Shown here piece after piece: positions 16,384 through 24,616 of a DNA stretch of 33,825 nt. Each line of letters starts with the position of its first letter. Position 1 is the stretch's first letter. The notes below the pieces were generated by a model. That model was given only the letters and a program-made list of their open reading frames with translations. It made no database searches and was not told the origin of the DNA. Source of the stretch: Tannerella sp. (GTDB lineage: Bacteria > Bacteroidota > Bacteroidia > Bacteroidales > Tannerellaceae); the NCBI GenBank assembly GCA_031258835.1, contig JAIRMH010000052.1, positions 1 to 33,825 on the forward strand. The letters run 5' to 3'. The position numbers and the translations under genes are program-made.

Positions 16384-16420
16384 ATTAATACTATTATTTT
16401 ACATGATGTCATTTAAAAAG

Positions 16421-16434
16421 ATGTTTTAAAACAT
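16421..16434. promoter_or_regulatory. Palindrome ATGTTTTAAAACAT, candidate AraR operator of the gal unit
   Basis: A perfect 14-bp palindrome in the divergent region between galM and the putative outer-membrane gene. It agrees with the ara operon sites in the ATGTT and AACA arms. Binding by AraR is inferred from this likeness and from the conserved spacing. Confidence 0.55.
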
Positions 16435-16495
16435 ATCGCGTCATATTTTTAATGTAATTTTCTGACAATAAGACATGAGCAGACACATTTTTTTT

Positions 16496-16503
16496 TATAT
16501 TTG
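16496..16503 (+). promoter_or_regulatory. -7 box for the putative outer-membrane protein gene
   Basis: TATATTTG matches TAnnTTTG, 56 nt before the GTG start. A T-rich run lies upstream instead of a clear TTTG. Confidence 0.5.
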
Positions 16504-16559
16504 CACCTCTTTTTTTGTTGTTAATGGTCTCATGATATAAAAATAAAGCATAAAATAGA

Positions 16560-17807
16560 GTGTTTAATGTGAGAAGATTTATATGTGTCCTGTCTGCCGT
16601 CGTTTCGTTTTTATTCGGCGGTCGAGAGGTGTGTGCGCAAATAACGGAGTATCTGTATACGTCGGATTGCCGTATCGATACGTTACGTCAGGGTCAATTA
16701 TCGTTTGAAGCTGACAACCTCTCTTTTTTTAAGAATAATGAATTCAATTCGACGGTTCAAAAAGGTTATACGTTACCGGGATTCTGGTCGCATATGAAAA
16801 TTTCCTATTATCCCTGTACGAACCTGAAATTAGAAACGGGCGTCCATTCTATCTGGTTTTGGGGGACGACACGGTATCCGGCGTTTGCATATCAGGGAAT
16901 TTCAAATTGGAGGGGGCGCGAAGATGCCTATTATGTGCATGTTTTGCCGTATTTCAGGGCGCACGTAGCGCTATCCGACCATGTCGACATCATTTTAGGG
17001 AATATTTATGGCGGGTCAAACCATCGTCTGATAGAGCCGTTGTATAATCCGGAGTTGAATTTGACGTCCGACCCCGAATCCGGTATGCAGTTGCTGTACA
17101 ATACGAAATGGCTGCATCTTGATATGTGGGTAAACTGGATGACGTATATTTATAAGTTAGATACGAAGTCGGAAGTGTTCGTTGCGGGGACGACTGCCCG
17201 TATTAATGCAAACCGTGAAGATGCGCCGTTACATGTTTATTTCCGGTTGCAGTGGCTGGCGCAACACCAGGGAGGCGAGATCGACGTGACGAACGAAAAT
17301 GTGCAAACGATCATGAATAGCGCGGCAGGTGTCGGTTTTAAACGGAATATAAACCGGAAAGTTCTTAAATATATAAATGCGGAATTTGACGTGACGAACT
17401 ACAACTATCCGAAAGGGCGAGTATCCGTTCCGGGAAAAGGGCATGGTTTTTATGCCGGGCTGGCTGTTCAGCTGCGGGATTTTCACGTCAGGACGTCATA
17501 TTGGCGATGTAAAGATTTCGTCACAATACTCGGCAATCCTTTTTATGGGTCGGTATCGCTAAAAGAAGAAGACATGCTGTATAAAAAACCGGAGATGTTT
17601 CATGCAGGAGTGGATTATCTGTATCCTGTGAATATAGAAAAAGGTTTTTATTTAGGCATTATGGCCGAAGTGTATTATTATTTATCGGGTATGATGTACT
17701 CGTCGGAAACCGGATTGCCGGCGTCTGCGCCTTTCGGACGGAACACGAATTTCTCCTTAGGCGTTTGCCTGCGGATAAATCCGTCGTTTCTGCTGAAGCA
17801 ATATTGA
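16560..17807 (+). CDS. Exported protein, probable outer-membrane beta-barrel, function unknown
   Basis: The 415-residue frame begins at GTG (16560; another GTG at 16569). The nearby ATG at 16567 is out of frame and stops at once. The N-terminus is a Sec signal peptide (RRFICVLSAVVSFLFGG, cleavage likely after VCA). The mature part is rich in aromatic residues with alternating short amphipathic strands (YYVHVLPYFRAHVALSDHVDIILGNIYG; FYAGLAVQLRDFHVRTSYW) and ends FSLGVCLRINPSFLLKQY, which suggests a barrel. I do not recognise the family. It is divergent from galM, so it could share its regulation, and convergent with the regulator gene 17 nt downstream. Confidence 0.7.
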   Translation: MFNVRRFICVLSAVVSFLFGGREVCAQITEYLYTSDCRIDTLRQGQLSFEADNLSFFKNNEFNSTVQKGYTLPGFWSHMKISYYPCTNLKLETGVHSIWFWGTTRYPAFAYQGISNWRGREDAYYVHVLPYFRAHVALSDHVDIILGNIYGGSNHRLIEPLYNPELNLTSDPESGMQLLYNTKWLHLDMWVNWMTYIYKLDTKSEVFVAGTTARINANREDAPLHVYFRLQWLAQHQGGEIDVTNENVQTIMNSAAGVGFKRNINRKVLKYINAEFDVTNYNYPKGRVSVPGKGHGFYAGLAVQLRDFHVRTSYWRCKDFVTILGNPFYGSVSLKEEDMLYKKPEMFHAGVDYLYPVNIEKGFYLGIMAEVYYYLSGMMYSSETGLPASAPFGRNTNFSLGVCLRINPSFLLKQY

Positions 17808-17824
17808 CGTCCTTTCTACTCATT

Positions 17825-19651
17825 TTATTCAGGCGATTTGTCGCCGAGTTCGAGCTGTTTCTCCAAAGCTTTTACGGACGATAGCGTATTGTTCATTTTA
17901 CGAAGGAATACGTCCAGGTCGTCATTATTGTCTAACCCGAATTTTTTCTTGAGCCGGTATCTCACCATGTGTACGGAAGATTGTTCGATAGAAAAACATT
18001 CGGACACATCTCCGATTGCCATGCCGATAGCAAAGCATATACAATATTTTAAATAGGAGACGGAAAGATTCCCGTTATATGCGTTTTTAAGTTCGGGTAT
18101 ATATTGTTCGTTGAGGAGGCTTAGCGATTTCAGATATTCTTTCTTGTCAGACAGTTTTTTCGTTATCAGTTTTTTAAGGTCTTCAATGATAAGTTTGTTC
18201 TGAGGTTCTTCCGTTTTTATATATTCCTGTTTTTTGTCGTTTATGCGTTCGTATTCGTTTATTTTTTGCGTATAAGATTCTATTTGTTTATCAAGGAGTT
18301 CCTTGTCTTTTAACAGTTGCTCCATCGCCTTGTTCTTCCCTTCGAGTTCCACCTCTTTCAGCCAATAGTCCGACAGTACTTCATATTTTTCCAATTGTGC
18401 TTTAACGGCTTGTTCTTCTTTGATTTTAAGGTTGAGTTCCGCTTCTTCTTTTTCTGCTCTTATCAACGCGGAGCGGCGTTTTATGATTTTTTTTGCGGTG
18501 TAAAACCACAGGCAAAGCAACGCAATGGTTATGACGAGCAGGAGGGCGATCAGTATTAGCATGCTGATGGATTTTATCTGGTTGGCGTTGATGACCTTTA
18601 GCTGTTCGATTTTATGTTCTTCTTTTTCCGTATTGTATAAATATTCAAGTTCGCGCGATTCGATGTCGCGGATCTTTAGTTTCAGGTCGTTTTTGATCCG
18701 GTTGTATTTAAGCGCCTCTTTATAATCGTTCTTTGAAAATAGAATCCTGCTGTGAAGGTTGGCATAGACCGATTCGTCGGAATAGAAAGTCTCCGGAGGA
18801 TACATGGAGCCTCCTTCTTTTATTTGTTGTGATAAATAGTTTTCGGCTTCGATAATTTGTTTTTCCGCTTCATTGTATCTTTTTTGTTCAAAAAGAGACA
18901 GGGCTTTTGTGTATTTTATCCTGCTCATTATGTACGCATCGTCGGTATACCCGATTGATTCGGCATTTTTGATGCAGTCATTTATGAATTTCCAGTCAGG
19001 CGTCTGCTTTAAGGAATGATATTCCGCGAGCAGGAGATATGACTGCAAGATGTCGTAATCCAGTTTGCCGGGTAATTTATTTTCGTTTGAATAAAAGAGG
19101 TGGATACGTTTCTTTTCGTAAAAGATCGCCGAATCGAGCGGCGCTTCCTGATTAGTCGCGTCAAAATGCATTTTGTAATAGTCCGATTTCATCGTGCTTA
19201 GCGTAAAGTCAATGAATGGCGAATATTTTTTTTGTAAGATGTTTTCTACTTTTCCGATGAGTCTTTTTGCATAGGTGGTATCCGGCTGGTTTGCCGTGTA
19301 TACGGCTATGTTGTATATGTGACAGCTTATAGCATGTGTGTCATTGTCTACCTGTTCGTAATAATCGAGGGCTTTTTCGAAGTGTTTATAACCTTCTTTT
19401 TTACCGTAAGGCGCATTTATCGCCTGCGTTCCCATTGTATAGTGGTAGTGTGCCAGAGACAATGGTTGGCCTCCCTTTTCCGCATATATGTCGATCGAAT
19501 CTGTCGGCGCGTTTTCCGGTTTGTCTGCAATTGCCGTGAAAAGATTTGCCGTCGTCTTCGGGAATACAACGGCGACGTTCTCGCGGGAATATAGAAAAAT
19601 ACAGGAAAACATAAATGTTATCATAAGTATTTTTTTGTTGTTCATTTGCAA
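17825..19651 (-). CDS. Membrane-anchored TPR/coiled-coil regulator with LuxR-type HTH
   Basis: 608 residues (the ATG at 19645 is an alternative start). A signal or anchor segment at about 6-22 is followed by a TPR-rich sensor region to about 345 (ALSLFEQKRYNEAEKQIIEA; SKNDYKEALKYNRIKNDLKL), a transmembrane helix at about 362-384 (SISMLILIALLLVITIALLC), a charged coiled coil to about 500, and a C-terminal LuxR-like helix-turn-helix at about 535-575 (YLKYCICFAIGMAIGDVSEC; SSVHMVRYRLKKKFGL). This layout is a Bacteroidetes one-protein signalling type: periplasmic TPRs sense and the cytoplasmic HTH acts. Targets are unknown; the divergent fimbrillin-like gene is the first candidate. It has a consensus promoter. 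Confidence 0.8.
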   Translation of the reverse strand: MQMNNKKILMITFMFSCIFLYSRENVAVVFPKTTANLFTAIADKPENAPTDSIDIYAEKGGQPLSLAHYHYTMGTQAINAPYGKKEGYKHFEKALDYYEQVDNDTHAISCHIYNIAVYTANQPDTTYAKRLIGKVENILQKKYSPFIDFTLSTMKSDYYKMHFDATNQEAPLDSAIFYEKKRIHLFYSNENKLPGKLDYDILQSYLLLAEYHSLKQTPDWKFINDCIKNAESIGYTDDAYIMSRIKYTKALSLFEQKRYNEAEKQIIEAENYLSQQIKEGGSMYPPETFYSDESVYANLHSRILFSKNDYKEALKYNRIKNDLKLKIRDIESRELEYLYNTEKEEHKIEQLKVINANQIKSISMLILIALLLVITIALLCLWFYTAKKIIKRRSALIRAEKEEAELNLKIKEEQAVKAQLEKYEVLSDYWLKEVELEGKNKAMEQLLKDKELLDKQIESYTQKINEYERINDKKQEYIKTEEPQNKLIIEDLKKLITKKLSDKKEYLKSLSLLNEQYIPELKNAYNGNLSVSYLKYCICFAIGMAIGDVSECFSIEQSSVHMVRYRLKKKFGLDNNDDLDVFLRKMNNTLSSVKALEKQLELGDKSPE

Positions 19652-19675
19652 TATCGATTACGATTGTTAAACGGA

Positions 19676-19706
19676 CAAAAGTATGAAAAAGATACTTAAT
19701 CACAAA
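19676..19706 (-). promoter_or_regulatory. Promoter of the TPR/HTH regulator gene
   Basis: On the minus strand TTTG (19706-19703), 20 nt minus one adjustment of the spacer, and TACTTTTG (19683-19676) form a close Bacteroidetes promoter, 24 nt before the start codon. A 12-bp palindrome, ATAAGGCCTTAT (19727-19738), lies just upstream. The rest of the 523-nt gap 19652-20174 is AT-rich with no credible gene. Confidence 0.6.
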
Positions 19707-20110
19707 TTGCACCGGGACGACTTTTAATAAGGCCTTATAAATCCTTGCAATAAATATTCATAATTATGTCTGTAATATCCGCAATAGTGCTTTCATAACG
19801 CCCTTGTATTAAATTGCAAACCAATTACGTTTATTTATGTTTTATTTGTAAGTGTTTGCATTTGGTTTTCCCAATTTTATCGGGTTATCCGGAAATATTC
19901 GTTCTGTGTTACGCAATTCATTGCATGGAAAAAGGAATTGATAATCCGTCGGGCAGAATTTCCCAATGCGCGGCGTATAGCTTCGTAGAGCGCCTTTTAT
20001 GATCGTTGTACAAGTTTGTATTGCTTACAAGTCGGATATTTTGCATTTTTGGAAACCGGAGCATAATAAAATGTAGATATATGTATAGTATATGTAGGAA
20101 AAAAGAGAAA

Positions 20111-20118
20111 TACTTTTG
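20111..20118 (+). promoter_or_regulatory. -7 box for the fimbrillin-like lipoprotein gene
   Basis: TACTTTTG is an exact TAnnTTTG match, 56 nt before the ATG at 20175. No convincing TTTG is seen upstream, which would fit an activated promoter. Confidence 0.5.
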
Positions 20119-20174
20119 TCGGCGAGAATTGAATTACGCCTTTTTGTAATTTAGGAATTTCAAATTTAGATATT

Positions 20175-22439
20175 ATGGAAATGAAAAAATACATTGTGTT
20201 TAGCAGTAACGTCATTTTGATGATGGCGGTAACGTTTATTTTTTTAAATTCTTGTTCGGATTCGGTAATAAAGAAAGAGACGCTTATTTCTGATTTTAAA
20301 AATCCGGCGTTCAGCGTAAAGGAAGACGCCGTCACCTACACGTCATTGGGATCCGACCTCAAAATTTTATGGCAGGAGGGGGATAAAATCGGAATTTTCT
20401 GCGATGATACGAATCCGCCGACATTCAACGAACGCGCCATTTTGCATCAGGCGTATATAGGCCAGAATCGCGGAGTGTTTGTGTCCGATATAGATTGGGG
20501 GACGAGTTCGCATAAATTTTTTGTTTATTATCCATGGAAAGAGAACGTCGGAATGGCGCCCGAATTGAATCATGCCATACAAAGGGTTCAGGCGCAGAAC
20601 GGAAACAATAGTATGCACATTGGAAAGAATGCTTTTATGTTCTCACGTGTAAGCGACGTTGTCCCCTCTTCAGGCGATATCCCGTTGGATTTTACGCATA
20701 CGACAAGCATCTTTGAGATAAGTTTCAAATCCGACCATCCGAGCGTGTATGGTAAACCGTTGACAAAAGTAGTTCTCAAGGCAAGTAACGGCGCTACGTT
20801 ATCAGGCGATTTTATCTTTAATATCACAAAAGTTTACAATGCGAGCAATATGCCTCAATTTTCGAATGAATGTGATTCGGTCATACTGAACGTTGAAAAT
20901 GCATATATGCCGGATAATTCTACGGACAGTTTGAGGGCTTATCTTGTAGTTAATCCCGCATATATGGATAAGGCGATTATAACGTATACGGTGGGTGGAG
21001 AAGAATATACGCTGGTAAAAAATGTAGATAGACAGTTGAAAGCGCAAAGCGTGTATAAAATTATGACGAAAGTGGAATATAGCGCGCTAAGCGTTACTCC
21101 GCAAATTCTTTATCTTTCTCCGGCGAATCCCTCCGGAACGATTACGGTTAAGAGTACGCATCCATGGGTTTTTAACGGTGCGGCTTGCGCCGTGGCTACA
21201 TCTCTCCATAACGGGGGAGAATCGGGAGAAGTCCCTTTCTTATTAACGAGAAAAACGTCGCTTGTCGATTTTACGGTATATGGCAGTAGTACCGCCGAGA
21301 TAAGAACGACTGGCGATAATACGAAATCCGCATCCGTAAGAATTGAAAATCTATATTTATCCGTGCCGGAAACGCTTTATATCAGTAATCCGTCCGGCGC
21401 CGACACAACAATATTTATGCCGGATATTGTAGCGTTTGGAGGTAGCGCGAGGTATGTTGTGGACGGTTATACCGGCGACTGGATTCAGTCGGTGGAATAC
21501 CATGAGATCAGCGGGAAGTTGAGAATTAAAGTGTTGCATAACAACACGAATGCGGATCGCCCCGGAACACTTACGGTTCATCATATAGACGATCCGTCAT
21601 ACCAACTGACGATACCGCTTCTCCAGAATGAGTTTAAGTATGTACCGGAATTTAAGTTTTTTGTAATGGACATACAATGGTGTAAGAGAACCAGCCTTGA
21701 TGTGGATATCGCATTTTTGTTTGAAAATAATAATCCGATAACGCCGATGGAAGATTTGCCGGTAGGATATGGAGCTTTGTATAGTGATCCGAACCTTAGA
21801 AACAAGCCGGCAAACGCATCGCAAATAATTGGAAGTACGAGCAGTAATACGTATGTGAATTATATAATAAAGACTGTACCTGAACGGCGTGATACGGTTA
21901 AACTCTTAAACTGGGGTGGGGATGCTGTGGATGGTCAGGGCGAGACCGTATATTTTGATGCGGAGGCATTTCATGATGCAACAGATGTTCCGCGTTATCT
22001 GAATCTTGGGCTTTATCTGACATGGTGGAAGCATGGTCACGCGAATGAGCATTGGACGGTGCGTGTGACGCTTAGTTGTTATAGAGGAGGAACGATGGTT
22101 AAATATGCATCAATTCCCAATCGGACGGCAACGAATTATCGAAATGTAGGCGGCGAATTGGTTCATTCCCAGTCGTTCTTTATAGAACTGAACCATGTAA
22201 TAGTTCAAGTTCCTTCGAGTTTTAAGACTAAGTTTACATATGCCGCAGCGATTACTTACGACCGAATAACGCATTACGGTATTATGCGCGAGACAGATCC
22301 GGCACGCCCGAAATGGAGTGCGGATAAACCGTTATGCGAGAACGATACGGATGTGAATACTAGTTCTACTCCGATATCGGCAGAAGATATTAAGAGGATA
22401 GAGGATGCAAAAAAGAAAGCTGCAAGCCAAATTTTTTAA
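20175..22439 (+). CDS. Fimbrillin-like surface lipoprotein with BACON-like domains
   Basis: 754 residues. The lipobox FLNSC puts the lipidated cysteine at residue 27, followed by SDS, so it is an outer-membrane lipoprotein. Residues about 55-300 match the fimbrillin/Mfa-like pattern: ILWQEGDKIGIFCDD, FFVYYPWKENV, DIPLDFTHTTSIFEISFK, and a YLVVNPAYMDKAIITYTV strand. Two BACON-like Ig segments follow (about 300-390, and 395-485, ending RPGTLTVHHIDDPSYQLTIPLLQ), then a unique C-terminal region of about 270 residues ending in a lysine-rich helix. It may be a minor pilus component or an adhesin; no Mfa/Fim gene set is nearby. It is divergent from the TPR/HTH regulator. An in-frame ATG at 20181 is an alternative start. 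Confidence 0.75.
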   Translation: MEMKKYIVFSSNVILMMAVTFIFLNSCSDSVIKKETLISDFKNPAFSVKEDAVTYTSLGSDLKILWQEGDKIGIFCDDTNPPTFNERAILHQAYIGQNRGVFVSDIDWGTSSHKFFVYYPWKENVGMAPELNHAIQRVQAQNGNNSMHIGKNAFMFSRVSDVVPSSGDIPLDFTHTTSIFEISFKSDHPSVYGKPLTKVVLKASNGATLSGDFIFNITKVYNASNMPQFSNECDSVILNVENAYMPDNSTDSLRAYLVVNPAYMDKAIITYTVGGEEYTLVKNVDRQLKAQSVYKIMTKVEYSALSVTPQILYLSPANPSGTITVKSTHPWVFNGAACAVATSLHNGGESGEVPFLLTRKTSLVDFTVYGSSTAEIRTTGDNTKSASVRIENLYLSVPETLYISNPSGADTTIFMPDIVAFGGSARYVVDGYTGDWIQSVEYHEISGKLRIKVLHNNTNADRPGTLTVHHIDDPSYQLTIPLLQNEFKYVPEFKFFVMDIQWCKRTSLDVDIAFLFENNNPITPMEDLPVGYGALYSDPNLRNKPANASQIIGSTSSNTYVNYIIKTVPERRDTVKLLNWGGDAVDGQGETVYFDAEAFHDATDVPRYLNLGLYLTWWKHGHANEHWTVRVTLSCYRGGTMVKYASIPNRTATNYRNVGGELVHSQSFFIELNHVIVQVPSSFKTKFTYAAAITYDRITHYGIMRETDPARPKWSADKPLCENDTDVNTSSTPISAEDIKRIEDAKKKAASQIF

Positions 22440-22557
22440 TTGTAAGCAATCAAGAAAAAAAATAGCCGCGGGTGTATTAGTTTGATTTTTAGAATAAAAA
22501 TCGTAGGGAAGAAGGAGTATCATCTTGTTTTGAATGGTATTTCCTTCTTTTCGTTTT

Positions 22558-22615
22558 CGGGGGTAGCCGGTCTGAAAACCACATTTTTAACAATAATCCT
22601 CACCGGCCACCCCCG
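22558..22615. terminator. 14-bp inverted repeat between convergent genes
   Basis: CGGGGGTAGCCGGT (22558-22571) and ACCGGCCACCCCCG (22602-22615) pair with one mismatch over a 30-nt loop. It lies between the convergent fimbrillin-like and beta-helix genes and could stop transcription from both sides, but it lacks U-tracts. A weaker stem (AAGAAGGA with TCCTTCTT) lies just before it, near 22509-22550. Confidence 0.45.
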
Positions 22616-22626
22616 CTCCCTACTCA

Positions 22627-24273
22627 TCAAACCATATTAAAGCCTGCAACGCTCCCCGTACCGATTGCGCTGAAATCCTCGATGGTCGTCGACGACCCCG
22701 GCAACGTATCGGCGGTAGACCCGTCGGTCGTAAAAACTCCCGTTCCGTACTGCGCCCAATTATGCAAATTACAGTTGATAATCTGGTTGTACTCGTTTCC
22801 CGTTCCTGCGATATACAATGCGAATCCGGAAAAAGGATCGGTTTTACCAGCTGCGACAAAACTGATTGTGTTTCCGCTACTATTATCATCTATGTATATG
22901 CCGTAGCAGCTACCGCTGTTGTTGTCATTGAAGTTGGCACACATATTGTCCGTGATAACGTTATTATTGCTGCCGTTCGTGTATATTCCGTAACTGTTGT
23001 AGCTGCCGGAAATGTTGTAACTACTGTTGGCGCACGTATTATTTGTGATGATGTTGCTATCGCCTCCGTTCATGTATATTCCGTAACTGTTGCCGATATT
23101 AGCGCCGTTGGCACACGTATTGCCCGTGACGGTATTCTTATTGCCGTTCTGCATGAATATGCCATAGCTGATGTAGCTGTCGTCTTTGGTGGCGCTGTTA
23201 TTGGAACACATATTGCCTGTAACGGTGTTGTTGCTGCTGTCCGTGTCTATGTATATGCCGTAACTATCGCCTCCTCCGCCACCGTTGCTATTGGAACACG
23301 TATTGCCTGTGACGGTGTTGTTGCTGCCGTTCATGAATATACCATAGATGTTGCCAACATTACCACCGTCACACATATTGCCCGTGATGGTGTTGTTGTC
23401 GCCGGAGATGTATATGTCATAGCTGTTGCCGCCACTACAGGCACACGTATTACTCGATACAAGGTTGCTGGTACTACTATCTACGTATATGCCGTAGCTG
23501 TAACTGTCGTTGTCGTTACTGTAGTTGTTACATTTGTTATTTGTGACGGTGTTGCCGTGTCTATTCAGAAATATTCCATAGCTGTTGTTGTTGTTACTGT
23601 AATTGTTACACTTGTTACCCATGATAATGTTGTCATTGTGTTCCATGTACATGCCGTAGCTGGCGCTACTATCGCTGTAGTTTGAAAACACATTGTCCGT
23701 GACGGTGTTACTACCGTTGCCTCTTTCTGTGAATATTCCATAGCTATTGCTACTACTGTTATTGTTTGCAAACGTATTGCCTGTGATGGTGTTGCTACCA
23801 TTGTAGTTGGGTAGGTATATACCATAGCTGATGCCGCTTGTGTCGGTTGTCCCGTGCGCCAGCGTAAATCCCTCAATGAGGTTGTTGTTTCCGAATAAGA
23901 ATATTACCGCGTTATTGCTTTGTGCGTTTGCTGCGCCGGGATTTGTATTCCGCGCTCCTGTCATACGTAGCGTCGTATTGCCTCTTCCGCAGCCTAATAA
24001 GTTTATGTTACTTGCCGAAATTACGAGGGGCGACGTGAAGATGTATTCCCCGTTGAGAACCTTCACTTCTCCGCCTGAAGACATGCTCCCTATCGCCGCA
24101 TTAAATTGCGCAAGATCGTTTGTGCCGTCGCACAGGTAATCGCAGTCCGCTGCGGTGTAGCCCGCGCCCGTGCTGCCAATAACTACTGTCGCGGTGCGGA
24201 GTTGGCGCAAAGAAGAATTTATTGCATCTCCGCTATCGCTACGTTTCGTTGTGTTGTTTTCTAAATTTTCCAT
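22627..24273 (-). CDS. Asn-rich right-handed parallel beta-helix protein with a cysteine ladder
   Basis: 548 residues. Residues about 28-130 form a pectate-lyase-like cap (TVVIGSTGAGYTAADCDYLC; FNAAIGSMSSGGEVKVLNGEY) of a kind I associate with phage tail and Firmicutes proteins. Residues 161-465 are about 12 beta-helix coils of 24-31 residues, each built as NTVTGNxC, a variable Asn/Ser/Gly loop, then SYGIY (NosD/CASH type). Cysteine holds the same coil position in nine successive coils (222, 248, 277, 301, 326, 356, 387, 414, 445), and phenylalanine holds it in the two before. There is no signal peptide, anchor or type IX C-terminal domain, so how or whether it is exported is unclear. It has its own promoter and a palindromic operator. 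Ligand and function are unknown. Confidence 0.75.
   Translation of the reverse strand: MENLENNTTKRSDSGDAINSSLRQLRTATVVIGSTGAGYTAADCDYLCDGTNDLAQFNAAIGSMSSGGEVKVLNGEYIFTSPLVISASNINLLGCGRGNTTLRMTGARNTNPGAANAQSNNAVIFLFGNNNLIEGFTLAHGTTDTSGISYGIYLPNYNGSNTITGNTFANNNSSSNSYGIFTERGNGSNTVTDNVFSNYSDSSASYGMYMEHNDNIIMGNKCNNYSNNNNSYGIFLNRHGNTVTNNKCNNYSNDNDSYSYGIYVDSSTSNLVSSNTCACSGGNSYDIYISGDNNTITGNMCDGGNVGNIYGIFMNGSNNTVTGNTCSNSNGGGGGDSYGIYIDTDSSNNTVTGNMCSNNSATKDDSYISYGIFMQNGNKNTVTGNTCANGANIGNSYGIYMNGGDSNIITNNTCANSSYNISGSYNSYGIYTNGSNNNVITDNMCANFNDNNSGSCYGIYIDDNSSGNTISFVAAGKTDPFSGFALYIAGTGNEYNQIINCNLHNWAQYGTGVFTTDGSTADTLPGSSTTIEDFSAIGTGSVAGFNMV
22879..23793 (-). repeat. Degenerate tandem coding repeat of the beta-helix gene
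   Basis: About 12 units of 72-93 bp encoding NTxTxNxC...YGIY coils. The ends of each unit are well conserved and the middle varies in length and Asn/Ser/Gly content, so unit gain and loss is plausible. The antisense frame also stays open here (307-residue ORF) as a side effect of the repeats. Confidence 0.75.
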
Positions 24274-24323
24274 ACTTTTTTATTTTAAAATGTTAGTAAT
24301 AGTTGCTATAAAAAATTGATTGT

Positions 24324-24342
24324 AATGCGATTGAATCGCATT
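24324..24342. promoter_or_regulatory. Perfect palindrome over the predicted start of beta-helix gene transcription
   Basis: AATGCGATTGAATCGCATT is 9 bp, a central G, and 9 bp, perfectly symmetric. It lies 3 nt from the -7 box at 24346-24353, so it should cover the transcription start. This is typical of a repressor operator; the repressor is not identifiable here. Confidence 0.6.
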
Positions 24343-24345
24343 TGG

Positions 24346-24376
24346 CAAAAGTATAGCGATTTATATTATAAAACAA
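24346..24376 (-). promoter_or_regulatory. Promoter of the beta-helix gene
   Basis: Minus strand: TTG (24376-24374), a 20-nt spacer, then TACTTTTG (24353-24346), a full Bacteroidetes consensus. The leader to the ATG at 24273 is about 65 nt. Confidence 0.6.
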
Positions 24377-24537
24377 GAATAATGGTGAAAAGTTTTGTTC
24401 AATAAATCTTAAATCTATAATCTATAATTGCTGTCAATGGCTATCGAATATATCCTCTCGGAAAACCCCAAAAAAAGGCGGTACTTCGTGCCTTGGGAAG
24501 GGGGATAGTTAAAAACATTGAAATAGGCGAGTTTGTT

Positions 24538-24568
24538 TTTGTGTTCTTTCCGGCATGCGCTATCTTTG
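24538..24568 (+). promoter_or_regulatory. Promoter of the Gfo/Idh/MocA-DUF1080 unit
   Basis: TTTG (24538-24541), a 19-nt spacer and TATCTTTG (24561-24568) form a full consensus, 48 nt before the ATG. Apart from the two promoters and the palindrome, the 343-nt gap 24274-24616 holds nothing I can identify. Confidence 0.65.
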
Positions 24569-24616
24569 CACAAAAAACCTTTAGCAGATATTTAATTATT
24601 ATAAATCATATAAGGC

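Noticed and set aside
19814-20002. 62-residue plus-strand ORF in the gap before the fimbrillin-like gene
   Set aside because: It has no start context, no recognisable domain, and an AT-rich, cysteine-heavy random composition.
22762-23685. A 307-residue plus-strand ORF antisense to the beta-helix gene
   Set aside because: Its Val/Ala/Ile-rich repeats are the complement of the Asn/Ser/Gly/Thr coil codons. It has no promoter of its own, and the minus-strand frame has coherent beta-helix motifs.
22879-23793. Regular repeats that could suggest a CRISPR array
   Set aside because: The units are degenerate, 72-93 bp, in frame and protein-coding. There are no identical short repeats with unique spacers and no cas genes.
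24470-24510. AAGGC...GCCTT stem in the gap before the Gfo/Idh/MocA gene as a terminator or riboswitch
   Set aside because: The stem is only 5 bp, lies upstream of the promoter, and no known riboswitch core is visible.
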